From CAVYGN01 sp964413265 (GTDB lineage Bacteria > Spirochaetota > Brevinematia > Brevinematales > JAOACQ01): a stretch of DNA of 64,000 bases. The stretch covers positions 1 to 64,000 of the forward strand of contig CAYPRX010000041.1 of the NCBI GenBank assembly GCA_964413265.1, in the 5' to 3' direction. Under the pieces are notes generated by a model. It was not told where the DNA came from. It saw only the letters and a list, made by a program, of their open reading frames with translations, and ran no database searches. Positions 34,197-43,820 of the stretch are shown piece by piece. Within the stretch, counting starts at the first letter, position 1. Each line of letters opens with the position of its first letter. A program made the position numbers and the translations under genes.

Positions 34197-36709
34197 TCAA
34201 TTCCCGATTTGATATTCAGTTTATCCTGCTTCATAGACTGCTTCATGTCCTCGAGCTCATTGTAGTTGCTGTTTGATCCTTCATCGCTGTTTATTTCAAG
34301 ATCCTTGAGATTGAGAGAGTTCGTGATCTTAAATATCTCTTTATCCTCGTCAACCCTTGAAGTCGCCTCAGATACATGAATATCGCATTTCTTTGCCGGA
34401 TAGTTATCCTTCAAAAAATATTCGTTTATTACATGGGGGCAGAAAGGCGTTTCAAGGAGACCCGAATTTGCACAAATCGACAATTGTACGACATCGGATG
34501 GCTGCTCAAACGGAATATCAGGGTAACCGGCAAGAACCTGCTTCATATATCTCATCCACAGGGGTGCAGATACCAGCGCCGCAAACCTGTCCCTTCCGAA
34601 TGATTTTCTAGGATCGTCGAATCCCATCCAGACAACTGTCGCAAGATTTTTTGTAAAACCGGCAAACCAGGCGTCTTTCCAGTTTTCAGCAGTGCCAGTT
34701 TTACCGGCGGCCGCCAGTGTGGGAAATCCCGTTGATCTGACGGCATCAGCTCCGGTGCCTTCATAAAGCACCGTGTTCAGCATGCTCTGCATAATAAATG
34801 CGGCACCCGGGCTCATGACCTGTTTCCTGCTCTCCCTGTCAAGGTCTCTTTCCATCTCGAAATCATCGATAACTCTGCCAAACCTGTCTTTAACCTTTAG
34901 TATAGCCAGGGGTTTTACAGCAACTCCGTTATTGGCTATGCAGGCAAAAAATTTTGCCACTTCAAAGGGAGTAAAGGCGCCTACACCGAGGGCGTACGAC
35001 AGAGAAGGCTTCACCCTTGTTCTTACTTCATCGGCAGGAATTGTAAAGTACTGGGACATCTTATCTACTATTGAATTATAACCCAGGGTACTGAGCATCT
35101 TATCCCAGACCTGGATTGCAACAACGTTAATGGAAAACCTGAGAGCGTCCCTGATCCTTATCTTGCCTCTGAAGATCCCTTCAGAGTTCCTCGGTACATA
35201 GGGCTTGCCCGAGGGATCATCATAGAACATCGGCATATCAATAAAAACCGATGCCGGGGTTATAAGCCCCCTGTCAATTGCGTCAGTATAATACACGACT
35301 TTGAACAGAGAACCCATCTGCCTCTTGGCGAGTACGGCCCTGTTGTATTGATTGGCGTAGTTGAATTCACTCCCGCCGACCATGGTTTGGATAAAGCCGC
35401 TTTTAGGATTAATCGAAATCAACGCCCCTTCCACATCGTCCTCTTTCTGCTTTATGAGAACAGGCAGACGGTACCGGCTTTTGATCTTATTGTTCAGGCC
35501 GTTGAGACCGAAAACAAATGTCGAAAGGTATATCATGTCGTTATAATTCTTGTAAATATTTTCAATATGGTCCTTTACCCTTCCATTTCCAACCTTGATG
35601 CTGTTTATACCAAAATAAAGGCTTAAAACATCTATGATATCCTGATAATTCTCCTTGAAGCGCTGGGTGTTAAGGCGGGTATCCTTGTCATAATTAATCT
35701 GTTCGTTTGAAATCTGCTTATCCAGTTCATCTTTCGCCACGCGCTGTTTATCAATATCAAGCGTTGTGTAAATCTGGAGCCCGCCGGAATATAGCCTGTC
35801 TTCACCGTATTTCTCGGTCAGAATCTGGCGGATATATTCAGTAAAAAAGGGTGCAGGGTTAGATTGGGTCTTCTGAACCGTTATCCCCTTTACCTTTATA
35901 ATAGTCGAATAATGGTTCCAGAACTGATCAAAAATTTCATCGGCTTCATCCTTTGTTAAAAAATTCATCTTGACCATCGAATTGAGAACAACCCTGTGCC
36001 TTGCCTGGGCCTTGTAAGGGTTTAAGACCGGCGAATCATTTTCCGGTGACTGGACAAGTCCTGCTAAGAGACTCGCCTCTCCCACTGTCAGGTCTTTTAC
36101 GTTCTTATCAAAGAAATAGTAGGAAGCGGCCTGGACACCGTAACATCCATGCCCCAGGTAAACCTGGTTAAAGTACAGCTCGAGTATTTCTTCTTTGGAA
36201 TATTTCTTTTCTATCTGGAAGGCATACCAGAGTTCAATGATCTTTCTGAAAAGGCTTCTCTCCCCCGACGTAAAAAGGTTCTTGGCAAGCTGCTGGGTGA
36301 TCGTCGAGGCACCGCGTGCACGCTTTCCAAGTATTGGATCGATAATAACTCCGCGGAAGAAAGCAACAGGATTGAATCCATGATGATTATAAAATTCGTT
36401 ATCCTCCACGGCAATTATAGCCTTGATCAGAGAATCGGGCAGGTCCTTGAAGGAAACAAGATCCCTCTTCTCCCTGTAAAATTCTGTAATAAGCTTGTTA
36501 TTGATGTCATAGACTTTTGTAGGTACATCGTATGTCGAATAATTTTCCAGCGGTTTTATATCCTTCAGCTCTGAAAACGTTATAATGATATAAGCGATGA
36601 ATATACCGGCAACCGCACCAAGTGCGATCAGACATGAAAAAAATATCTTCTGCATTGCAGTCAGGGGCAGCTTGATCCTGACTTCATGCACAAAACGTTT
36701 AAAACTCAT
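34193..36709 (-). CDS. Penicillin-binding protein 1A (bifunctional)
   Basis: Class A PBP of 838 residues that polymerises and crosslinks peptidoglycan in the periplasm. An N-terminal transmembrane helix (about 18-42) precedes the GT51 transglycosylase (AIIAVEDNEFYNHHGFNPVAF, RGASTITQQLAKNLF, KKYSKEEILELYFNQVYLGHGCYGV). The transpeptidase follows with SLFK (catalytic Ser in RQMGSLFKVVYY), SINVVAIQ (SxN) and KTGTAENWKDAWF. A long insert lies between the domains, and the acidic C-terminal tail is probably disordered. It overlaps korC by four bases upstream and the radical SAM gene by four bases downstream. Confidence 0.95.
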   Translation of the reverse strand: MSFKRFVHEVRIKLPLTAMQKIFFSCLIALGAVAGIFIAYIIITFSELKDIKPLENYSTYDVPTKVYDINNKLITEFYREKRDLVSFKDLPDSLIKAIIAVEDNEFYNHHGFNPVAFFRGVIIDPILGKRARGASTITQQLAKNLFTSGERSLFRKIIELWYAFQIEKKYSKEEILELYFNQVYLGHGCYGVQAASYYFFDKNVKDLTVGEASLLAGLVQSPENDSPVLNPYKAQARHRVVLNSMVKMNFLTKDEADEIFDQFWNHYSTIIKVKGITVQKTQSNPAPFFTEYIRQILTEKYGEDRLYSGGLQIYTTLDIDKQRVAKDELDKQISNEQINYDKDTRLNTQRFKENYQDIIDVLSLYFGINSIKVGNGRVKDHIENIYKNYNDMIYLSTFVFGLNGLNNKIKSRYRLPVLIKQKEDDVEGALISINPKSGFIQTMVGGSEFNYANQYNRAVLAKRQMGSLFKVVYYTDAIDRGLITPASVFIDMPMFYDDPSGKPYVPRNSEGIFRGKIRIRDALRFSINVVAIQVWDKMLSTLGYNSIVDKMSQYFTIPADEVRTRVKPSLSYALGVGAFTPFEVAKFFACIANNGVAVKPLAILKVKDRFGRVIDDFEMERDLDRESRKQVMSPGAAFIMQSMLNTVLYEGTGADAVRSTGFPTLAAAGKTGTAENWKDAWFAGFTKNLATVVWMGFDDPRKSFGRDRFAALVSAPLWMRYMKQVLAGYPDIPFEQPSDVVQLSICANSGLLETPFCPHVINEYFLKDNYPAKKCDIHVSEATSRVDEDKEIFKITNSLNLKDLEINSDEGSNSNYNELEDMKQSMKQDKLNIKSGIE

Positions 36710-37257
36710 AATTCATAACCCTCCGCAGCCTTGTAGCCGAGTTCAAGGGCTCTGTAATTCATTTCTACAACCTTTTTACCCTTTTTAGCGAAATTGCTCG
36801 AAATGGCTTCTTTTATATTATCAATCGACAGGATCGGTGAGATCCTTAAAAAAGCGCCGATCATGATCATATTGGCACTCTTCGTAGAACCTAATTTTTC
36901 CGCTGCGAGTTTTTCACAGCTTAACAATACCAGGGAACGGTCTTCCGGAACAGGGCCTCCTTCCTTGATATCTGAATTAAAGAGAACCTTTCCGCCAGAT
37001 TTTACCCTTGCAAGAAATTTATTCATGGCTGGTTTTGACATTGCTATCAAAATATCGGGGGATAATATTATTGGAGACGCAATCTCCTTATCCGAAATTC
37101 TTATATGACAATTTGCTGTCCCCCCTCTCATTTCAGCGCCGTATGAGGGGAAATAAGTTGTATTCAGGCCTTCAAGTATAGCGGACTCCGAAAGCATCAG
37201 TCCGGCCGACAGGATCCCCTGGCCCCCGAAACCGGAAACTATTATATCCTGAGTCAT
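36706..37257 (-). CDS. korC: 2-oxoacid:ferredoxin oxidoreductase, gamma subunit
   Basis: Gamma subunit, 183 residues, with the family opening DIIVSGFGGQGILSAGLML, the block YFPSYGAEMRGGTANCHIRIS and ANMIMIGAFL. It is the last subunit of the korD-A-B-C set. Its ATG shares a base with the korB stop (TAATG), which indicates tight coupling. Subunit order and lengths fit 2-oxoglutarate:ferredoxin oxidoreductase; a branched-chain 2-oxoacid substrate remains possible. Confidence 0.9.
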   Translation of the reverse strand: MTQDIIVSGFGGQGILSAGLMLSESAILEGLNTTYFPSYGAEMRGGTANCHIRISDKEIASPIILSPDILIAMSKPAMNKFLARVKSGGKVLFNSDIKEGGPVPEDRSLVLLSCEKLAAEKLGSTKSANMIMIGAFLRISPILSIDNIKEAISSNFAKKGKKVVEMNYRALELGYKAAEGYEL

Positions 37258-38009
37258 TATTTATCTCCTCCCTGCATATCCTTGTAAATACCCGGGGGAA
37301 AAGTTTTAACCATTTCGTTCAAAATCATCCTGTTCGCATCCAGAGGGCTCAGACCCCAGTTAGTATTGCAGTTTGAAAGGATTTCGATAAAAGAATAACC
37401 GCTGCCGTCAAGCTGCAGTTTAAATCCCTTTTTAATCGCGTTTTTAGTCATGACGACCCCCTTGAAATCTGCGACTGTCGTCCTTACCGAATATCTGACC
37501 GCAGGAAAGGCTGATATCATCTCTGCCATCTTTATAGGATAGCCATCCGAGGAAGCCTTTCTTCCTTCCGGCGTTGTGGTGGTTTTCTGACCGATAAGTG
37601 TCGTAGGCGCCATCTGACCGCCTGTCATTCCGTAATTAGAGTTATTTATAAAAATCACTGTTATGTTTTCTCCCCTGTTCGCTGTATGAATGGTTTCAGC
37701 CATGCCTATAGACGCCAGATCTCCATCGCCCTGGTAGCATATGACGAGTTTATCCCTTTGAACACGCTTAATGGCGGTTGCTACCGCGGAGGCCCTCCCA
37801 TGAGCCGCTTCACTTACATCAAAATCCCAGTAATCATAAGCGAAAACGGCGCATCCAACAGGTGCTACTCCTATTGTAATTTCCCTTACCCCAAGTTCAT
37901 CAATTACCTCGCAGATCAGGCGGTGTACAACTCCATGTCCGCAGCCGGGGCAATAGTGCAGAGGCTTATCAGTCATGCTTTCAGGTTTTCTATAAATCAA
38001 TTTCGCCAT
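37257..38009 (-). CDS. korB: 2-oxoacid:ferredoxin oxidoreductase, beta subunit
   Basis: Thiamine diphosphate-binding subunit, 250 residues. It shows HYCPGCGHGVVHRLI, the TPP motif GDGDLASIGMAETIHTANR ending in NNSNYGMTGGQMAPTT, and VAPVGCAVFAYDY. It catalyses oxidative decarboxylation of a 2-oxoacid to acyl-CoA, reducing ferredoxin. It overlaps korA by 13 bases. Confidence 0.93.
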   Translation of the reverse strand: MAKLIYRKPESMTDKPLHYCPGCGHGVVHRLICEVIDELGVREITIGVAPVGCAVFAYDYWDFDVSEAAHGRASAVATAIKRVQRDKLVICYQGDGDLASIGMAETIHTANRGENITVIFINNSNYGMTGGQMAPTTLIGQKTTTTPEGRKASSDGYPIKMAEMISAFPAVRYSVRTTVADFKGVVMTKNAIKKGFKLQLDGSGYSFIEILSNCNTNWGLSPLDANRMILNEMVKTFPPGIYKDMQGGDK

Positions 38010-39085
38010 AGATAATCCTTCGATTTTCCGTCAATAATGGAAAGTGCCCTATTACATATTTCATCTTCTTCAACTATGTTTCCTCCGGTCCTACCGTAAA
38101 AACTAATATCAGCCTTCCCCCCGGCGCCCAGGGAGATATCTTCGATCATCTGACCGGCGCTCATCTCAACTGACAGGAAATGCTTTGTGCCCATTAAAGC
38201 CATTTTCTCTACTTCACCATACGGGAAAGGATATAGTGAAATAGGCCGGAAAAATCCTACCCTGTGGCCTTCCTCTCTGAGCCTGTTCACCGCGTTCTTT
38301 GCTATCCTTGCAGACGTGCCGTAGGCTGCGATTACAAGAACTGCATCATCGATGAACAAGCTTTCATAACGGACCTCGTTCTGTTTTATTCTCACATAAG
38401 TTTCCTGCAGAATAATATTGTTTTGTTCAATCTTGTCCTCGCTGCCGTACAGCGAGCGGATCACATTCTTATCCCTGTTTTTCGCCCCGGTTAGAGCCCA
38501 TGGCTTGTCATATTTTTTAGTGACACTTTCCCTGACTAAAACCTTTTCCATCATCTGTCCAATTATCGCATCGCTCAAGATAAGAGCCGGAACCCTGTAC
38601 TTGTCGGCAAGGTCAAAAGCGAGAATTGTCAGGTCCATCATTTCCTGCGGAGAAGCCGGCGCCAGCACGATTATATGATAATCGCCATTACCTCCCCCCT
38701 TTACGGCCTGGAAGTAATCACACTGTCCAGTCCAGACATTTCCAAGCCCCGGCCCGCATCTTTGAACATTCGCAACAACGCATGGAAGCCTCGCTCCCGC
38801 AAGGTATGATAATCCTTCCTGCATAAGGCTGAAACCGGGTGATGAAGTACTGGTCATCGCACGGGCACCTGCCGCTGCTGCACCGAATACCATATTTATT
38901 GAAGCAAGCTCACTTTCCGCCTGTATGAAAACCCCGCCGACCTCAGGTAACCTTTCCGACATATATTCAGGTACTTCGTTCTGCGGCGTTATCGGATAGC
39001 CGAAATAATAACGGCATCCGGCTATTATTGCACCCTCGGCCATAGCACAATTACCTTTCATCAATAGTATTTTATTTTTTTGCAT
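37997..39085 (-). CDS. korA: 2-oxoacid:ferredoxin oxidoreductase, alpha subunit
   Basis: Alpha subunit, 362 residues, with LLMKGNCAMAEGAIIAGCRYYFGYPITPQNEVPEY, EASELASINMVFGAA-type block (AESELASINMVFGAAAAGARA) and TSTSSPGFSLMQEGLSYLAGARLPCV. ATG 39085 has AGAGG; an upstream in-frame codon at 39139 lies inside the ferredoxin gene and is not used. Two bases separate it from the ferredoxin stop. Oxygen-sensitive enzymes of this kind point to anaerobic or microaerobic life (family knowledge). Confidence 0.93.
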   Translation of the reverse strand: MQKNKILLMKGNCAMAEGAIIAGCRYYFGYPITPQNEVPEYMSERLPEVGGVFIQAESELASINMVFGAAAAGARAMTSTSSPGFSLMQEGLSYLAGARLPCVVANVQRCGPGLGNVWTGQCDYFQAVKGGGNGDYHIIVLAPASPQEMMDLTILAFDLADKYRVPALILSDAIIGQMMEKVLVRESVTKKYDKPWALTGAKNRDKNVIRSLYGSEDKIEQNNIILQETYVRIKQNEVRYESLFIDDAVLVIAAYGTSARIAKNAVNRLREEGHRVGFFRPISLYPFPYGEVEKMALMGTKHFLSVEMSAGQMIEDISLGAGGKADISFYGRTGGNIVEEDEICNRALSIIDGKSKDYLWRN

Positions 39086-39087
39086 TT

Positions 39088-39300
39088 TTAATCCTCTTTC
39101 CAGACTTCGATAGCCGCATCCGGGCAAACAACAGCACATTTTTTGCAGCCTATACAGTCTTCATTTTTTAATGGCTCGGCGTAACGCCAGCCCTTTGAAT
39201 TGAAATTTTGCCCGATGGCGATTACTTCTTTCGGGCATTCCGGTATGCATATCGAACAGCCCTTGCAGATCTCATCATCTATCTCTATATAAAAACCCAT
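39088..39300 (-). CDS. korD: 2-oxoacid:ferredoxin oxidoreductase, delta (2[4Fe-4S] ferredoxin) subunit
   Basis: A 70-residue ferredoxin with two cluster motifs: CKGCSICIPECP and CIGCKKCAVVCP. It would carry electrons from the TPP site of KorAB. It is the first gene of korDABC, with GGGAGG before its ATG. The 116-bp AT-rich gap upstream probably holds the operon promoter, but I could not pick one clear box pair. Confidence 0.94.
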   Translation of the reverse strand: MGFYIEIDDEICKGCSICIPECPKEVIAIGQNFNSKGWRYAEPLKNEDCIGCKKCAVVCPDAAIEVWKED

Positions 39301-39416
39301 TTGACCTCCCTTATATAGCCGCTATGTTTTAATAAATATTTTAGCTCATAATTAAATATTATTAAAATAAATACGATATTCGATTTCCCCGGTGTGAAAC
39401 TGATAATTCTAAACTT

Positions 39417-40427
39417 TCAATCGATCTTCAGCCTCTTCTTGATTTGATTTATGCTTTTAATCAGGTCCGGAAGTCTTGAAATCGATGCCAGGATCCTCTT
39501 TTCCTCAATTGCGTCCCTCGCCGGGGACCCGAAAATGACCCTGTTATTCTCAATTGCCTTTCCTGAGCCGATTCCGGATTGGGCTAAAACTATGACGCTA
39601 TTGCCTATGCCGACATGGTCGGCAATTCCTACCTGTCCCGCAATCATGCAGTGTGCACCTATAGTACTGCTGCCGGATATCCCGGATTGGGAAGCAATGA
39701 CGGTTCCTTCCCCTATTTTCACATTATGGGCCACCTGGACAAGATTATCTATTTTTACACCATCTCCTATTACGGTTTCACCAACGGTTGCCCGGTCGAT
39801 TGTCATGCAGGCCCCGATTTCAACATCGTTTCCAATGATTATGCGTCCGATCTGGGGTATCTTTATATTTTTCCCGTCTTTTTGCATATACCCAAAACCA
39901 TCTCCTCCGATTACTGCATTGTGATGAATTATTACATTGTCGCCCATGACCGTTTCATCATCGATCTTCACGCCTGCCTTGATAAGACAGTTTTTTCCTA
40001 TCCTGACGTTTTTACCAATATAAACCTGGGAATATATTACAGTATTATCTCCGATCAGGGCATTATCCATTATAGTGGTAAAGGGCAATACAGTCACGTT
40101 AGAACCGATCTTCGCTCCCTTCTCTATATAAACCGCCGGGTAGATCTCTCTTTTATAGGGCTTGTAGGGGTTGAATAGGTCAAGTACCTTCGAGAATGCC
40201 ATTTTATGATCATCTGAATTTATGAAGGGCTTTGTATTGCAAGAGAGGCCCGTGGGCAGGATAAGAGCTGCCGCATCGGATAATTCGAGTTTTTCAAGGG
40301 TTTTTCTGTCCTGAGCATAAGCAATGGTGCCAGGCTTTTGACTGTCCAGACCGCATACACCCGTAATCTCGACATCTTCGCCGGTCAATGAACCCTTTAT
40401 AATACCGGCTATTTCGGATAACTTCAT
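39417..40427 (-). CDS. lpxD: UDP-3-O-acylglucosamine N-acyltransferase
   Basis: Third enzyme of lipid A synthesis, adding the N-linked acyl chain from acyl-ACP. The 336-residue protein has an N-terminal uridine-binding domain (about 1-95) and a left-handed beta-helix of hexapeptide repeats (about 100-290) with the catalytic His in NLVQVAHNVKIG and the HHNAVIGGDGFGY block. A C-terminal helix follows (about 310-336). This is direct evidence for a lipopolysaccharide-type outer membrane. It lies 49 bases after the P-type ATPase on the same strand; the two are not functionally linked. Confidence 0.96.
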   Translation of the reverse strand: MKLSEIAGIIKGSLTGEDVEITGVCGLDSQKPGTIAYAQDRKTLEKLELSDAAALILPTGLSCNTKPFINSDDHKMAFSKVLDLFNPYKPYKREIYPAVYIEKGAKIGSNVTVLPFTTIMDNALIGDNTVIYSQVYIGKNVRIGKNCLIKAGVKIDDETVMGDNVIIHHNAVIGGDGFGYMQKDGKNIKIPQIGRIIIGNDVEIGACMTIDRATVGETVIGDGVKIDNLVQVAHNVKIGEGTVIASQSGISGSSTIGAHCMIAGQVGIADHVGIGNSVIVLAQSGIGSGKAIENNRVIFGSPARDAIEEKRILASISRLPDLIKSINQIKKRLKID

Positions 40428-40476
40428 GGTAACTCCGAACTTTATATAAATATTACTGCATCATTATACCACAATT

Positions 40477-43011
40477 TCATCTTTTAAGGAACAAAAACTT
40501 AAGAATGTCGAACAGCAGCATATTAACAAGCCCTGCCCCGATGCATAAGATAATGTCATAGGTTTTAAGCTTATCGAAAAGGAAAAGGTCCCTCAGAGCA
40601 GGAAGGAACAGAACAAGAGACAGCAATATAATAGAACCGCAGACGACCAGCCATAAAGCTGTATTCTTCATCTTAAGAGCCGATATTATATTCAATTTCC
40701 ATGAACGGCCGGAAAGAATAAGCCCGAGATTGGCAATGATGAGGGTCGTAAAGGCCGCTGCCCTTGAATAGCGCGGATCGGAAATCCTGAATCCGGACAG
40801 CTGGTATATTGCCAGGGAAGTTAAAAGAACGCACAAGCCCTGGAAAAGTGACATTATTATCTCAGTTCTTCCTATCAGGGGATCATTAAGATTCCTCGGA
40901 GGCCTGTCCATTATTCCTGCTTCCTCCCTTTCAGCCTCGAAGACAATGGAGCATGCCGGATCTATTATAAGTTCTAGAAATACTATATGAACAGGCATCA
41001 GAATAAGAGAAGAGTTAAAAAGAACGGGAATAAGCGCCATTCCTGCTATCGGGATATGAATTGATATAACATATATCATGGCTTTCTTCAAATTATCAAA
41101 GATTTTCCTGCCCATCCTTACCGCTGATACAATTGAAGAGAAATCGTCATCCAGCAGGACAAGGTCAGAAGCCTCCCTTGCTACATCTGTTCCTCTCAGC
41201 CCCATGGCGATCCCTATGTTTGATGCTTTAAGCGCAGGCGCATCATTTACGCCATCACCGGTCATCGCCACAACCTCTCCCATTTCTTTCATCAAATTAA
41301 CAATTGTAAGTTTCTGTTCGGGTGCAACCCTGGCAAAAATACCTGCATTCCTGAGCCTTTTCTTAAATTCGTTCTTATTCATCGAAACTATTTCCTGGCC
41401 TATAATAGGATTACCTGCTCCCCTGAGCCCTATCTGCCTTCCGACATTTATAGCTGTCCCGGGATAGTCCCCTGTCATCATCATAATACGTATTCCTGCA
41501 CCGTAGCACTCTTTTACCGCAGGCGATACTGATCGTCTGACAGGATCAGATAACCCGATTAATCCAAGAAATTCAAAATCAAAGTCATGCTGAATGTCAG
41601 GAAGAACTTCTGAATGAAATTCAGAATGAGCGACGCCAAGGACCCTGAGCCCATCGGCTGCAAATTCCATGACATTTTTCATTATATCTTTCCTTTTATT
41701 ATCATCAACATGGCAAAGATCGAGGATCGCTTCGGGCGAACCTTTTGCTGCTATCATATAAAAATACCCGCCCGGCATTCTCCAGACATTGGACATGGCC
41801 ATTAATTCCTCGCCGAGAGGGTATTCCTGTACAAGCTCCCAATCCTCGTGAATATGTTCCGTATTCCTCAGTTTATATTCGCCGAGCTGTTTAATAGCTT
41901 TTTCCATTGGATCGAAGGGTGATTCCTGGCTTGCAAGGATGCTGTATTCGACCAGTCTGTGGAAATTTTCAGGCAGTACGCCGGACTGATCATGAAACGA
42001 GGGGCTGAATACACTTCCTCCTGAAAATATCCTTGACACTGTCATCTGGTTCCATGTGATTGTACCTGTTTTATCAACACAGAGTACAGTGGCCGCACCG
42101 AGAGATTCTATAGCGGATGATTTCCTCGTCAGGACGTTCTTCTTTGACATTCGCCATGCTCCGATAGCCATAAAAACTGTAAGGATCACAGGAAATTCTT
42201 CGGGTAAAAGCGCCATTGCCAGGGCTATACCGGCCAGTAAACCGTCGAGCCATGATCTGAGGGGGTCATCACTGCTGCTCCGTGTCAACCCGTATATGAT
42301 AACAAGTAATACGCATATCATAATACCTATCACGGCAACGTTTCTGATCAGATTAAGTGTTTCTTTTTCTAGAGCTGTCGGTTCTCTCTCAATAGACTTT
42401 AAAGAAGTACCTATTTTACCGAGTTCAGTCCGGCTTCCCGTGGCGTAAACTCTGGCAATTCCCTGGCCCTTTATAACCATTGTCCCGGAATAAGCGCGCG
42501 ATTCGTCTCCGCCTGGGATTTTATGCACTGGAACGGATTCTCCCGTGAGAAGTGATTCATCTATGTAGAGGTTCAAAGCTGTCAGGATTTCTGCATCTGC
42601 CGGAACCCTGTCGCCCTCGGCAATTACAATTATGTCATCCCTCACAACTTCCCTTCCTGCAACCCTTATGACAACCCCATCCCTTATAATGAGCGCCCTC
42701 GGGCTGGAAAGGTCTCTGAGCGTATCAAGGGCTTTCTCGGTTTTACTTTCCTGGTAGATGGTAATACCCATTATCAGACATACAAAACATAACAGCATGG
42801 ATGCTTCTTTTACATCTCCGAGGAACAGGTAAAGCAGTCCTCCTGTTAATAAAAGCAGAAACATTGGTTCCCTGAGCACCCCGAAAGCTACCATTAACGG
42901 GCCTTTTCTCCCGGCTAGCGGCAGCTCATTATATCCATAAGCTTTTAATATTCTTCCGGCTTCTGTTTCCGACAAACCTTTAAAATTCTGTATATCAGGG
43001 CTTTTTAGCAT
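40477..43011 (-). CDS. P-type cation-transporting ATPase, PEEFP branch
   Basis: P2-type ATPase of 844 residues. It has the A-domain LLTGESVP, phosphorylation site CVDKTGTITWNQM (near 313), KGSPE nucleotide site, MMTGDYPGTA, and hinge MTGDGVNDAPALKASNIGIAMG. There are about ten transmembrane helices. The M4 motif is LLPEEFPV rather than the PEGLP of Ca2+ pumps, and M6 carries DPACSIVFEAE instead of the usual N-x-x-x-D-G. The ion therefore cannot be assigned; it is probably a divalent or monovalent cation. An N-terminal cation ATPase domain (GLSETEAGRILKAYGYNEL) is present. Confidence 0.93.
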   Translation of the reverse strand: MLKSPDIQNFKGLSETEAGRILKAYGYNELPLAGRKGPLMVAFGVLREPMFLLLLTGGLLYLFLGDVKEASMLLCFVCLIMGITIYQESKTEKALDTLRDLSSPRALIIRDGVVIRVAGREVVRDDIIVIAEGDRVPADAEILTALNLYIDESLLTGESVPVHKIPGGDESRAYSGTMVIKGQGIARVYATGSRTELGKIGTSLKSIEREPTALEKETLNLIRNVAVIGIMICVLLVIIYGLTRSSSDDPLRSWLDGLLAGIALAMALLPEEFPVILTVFMAIGAWRMSKKNVLTRKSSAIESLGAATVLCVDKTGTITWNQMTVSRIFSGGSVFSPSFHDQSGVLPENFHRLVEYSILASQESPFDPMEKAIKQLGEYKLRNTEHIHEDWELVQEYPLGEELMAMSNVWRMPGGYFYMIAAKGSPEAILDLCHVDDNKRKDIMKNVMEFAADGLRVLGVAHSEFHSEVLPDIQHDFDFEFLGLIGLSDPVRRSVSPAVKECYGAGIRIMMMTGDYPGTAINVGRQIGLRGAGNPIIGQEIVSMNKNEFKKRLRNAGIFARVAPEQKLTIVNLMKEMGEVVAMTGDGVNDAPALKASNIGIAMGLRGTDVAREASDLVLLDDDFSSIVSAVRMGRKIFDNLKKAMIYVISIHIPIAGMALIPVLFNSSLILMPVHIVFLELIIDPACSIVFEAEREEAGIMDRPPRNLNDPLIGRTEIIMSLFQGLCVLLTSLAIYQLSGFRISDPRYSRAAAFTTLIIANLGLILSGRSWKLNIISALKMKNTALWLVVCGSIILLSLVLFLPALRDLFLFDKLKTYDIILCIGAGLVNMLLFDILKFLFLKR

Positions 43012-43054
43012 ACAATCTCCCTATTGAATGGAACAGGTTAAAAATAAGATGAAT

Positions 43055-43084
43055 AATATAAATTGGAGATAGATGTTTTGTCAA
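43055..43084 (-). promoter_or_regulatory. Promoter of the P-type ATPase gene
   Basis: On the minus strand, perfect TTGACA (43084-43079), an 18-bp spacer and TATATT (43060-43055), about 45 bases upstream of the ATG. Confidence 0.6.
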
Positions 43085-43092
43085 AATTTTAT

Positions 43093-43121
43093 TTGCTTAA
43101 ACCTGTCAATACTTATAGAAT
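43093..43121 (+). promoter_or_regulatory. Promoter of the Yip1-domain gene
   Basis: TTGCTT (43093-43098), a 17-bp spacer and TAGAAT (43116-43121), 28 bases before the ATG. Divergent from the ATPase promoter. Confidence 0.5.
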
Positions 43122-43148
43122 ATTTATATTAAATTTCGGAGCACTGGG

Positions 43149-43742
43149 ATGATAAAATTTCCATTTCTTTTCGAGACGGCTCGTTTATTAGCAGGGTTTA
43201 TTGTTAACCCATCAGTTGCGACGGATAGATTATTAAAAGAAAAGGACGGTATTTTAGCTGGTTTCCGGTGTGTTCTTCTTTATAGTCTCCTTCTTTCGCT
43301 TATCTCGCTTTTATATTATTTTACAGGTATGACCACCCCCCTGAGGTCATTTATTGCAGTGAGCCCCGGCAACCTATATCTTCTGCAGGCTTTTACCTCG
43401 ATTCCCGCCGTATTCTCAGAGGTTCTGGCTTATTCCGCTCTTTCCTCACTCCTTGCGGGGATTATGGGAGGTAAAGGCAGTTTTGAAAAGGCATTTTCAT
43501 CACAGGCGTATGCGCTTCTCACACCCTCTTTTATTTTTATTCTTATCCCAAAATTATTTTTTGTCCGCCTTTCATGGTTGCCTGAAATTCTCTTTTTTTT
43601 CATCATTCCAGAATTATGGATAATGGTTTTATCAATTATCGTACTGGCCAGAGCATTTAAAATGGATATTCTCAGGAGCGCAGCAGTTTTTTTTATTTCG
43701 TCGCTGCCCTTTCTGGTAATAAGTGCGGTTTTTATCCGTTAG
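43149..43742 (+). CDS. Yip1-domain integral membrane protein
   Basis: A 197-residue protein with five hydrophobic segments (about 32-52, 68-95, 95-110, 125-165, 175-195). The layout, N-terminal amphipathic FLFETARLLAGFIVNPS and C-terminal LSIIVLARAFKMDILRSAAVFFI fit the bacterial Yip1/YIPF family. The function of bacterial members is unknown. The start is ATG 43149 with GGAGCACTGGG upstream. Single-gene unit, followed by a promoter and tRNA-Leu. Confidence 0.7.
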   Translation: MIKFPFLFETARLLAGFIVNPSVATDRLLKEKDGILAGFRCVLLYSLLLSLISLLYYFTGMTTPLRSFIAVSPGNLYLLQAFTSIPAVFSEVLAYSALSSLLAGIMGGKGSFEKAFSSQAYALLTPSFIFILIPKLFFVRLSWLPEILFFFIIPELWIMVLSIIVLARAFKMDILRSAAVFFISSLPFLVISAVFIR

Positions 43743-43775
43743 ATCATGTCAAGGCCTCTTCTTACTGGTAAAATA

Positions 43776-43804
43776 TTGATAATTATTCAAATTTGATTTA
43801 AAAT
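43776..43804 (+). promoter_or_regulatory. Promoter of tRNA-Leu and the LolA-like gene
   Basis: TTGATA (43776-43781), a 17-bp spacer and TAAAAT (43799-43804), 16 bases before the tRNA 5' end. No second promoter or terminator is seen between the tRNA and the next ATG. Confidence 0.6.
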
Positions 43805-43820
43805 CAATTTTATTTTGAAT

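Noticed and set aside
39301..39416. Promoter of korDABC
   Set aside because: The gap is AT-rich, and several box pairs are possible; none stood out enough to call.
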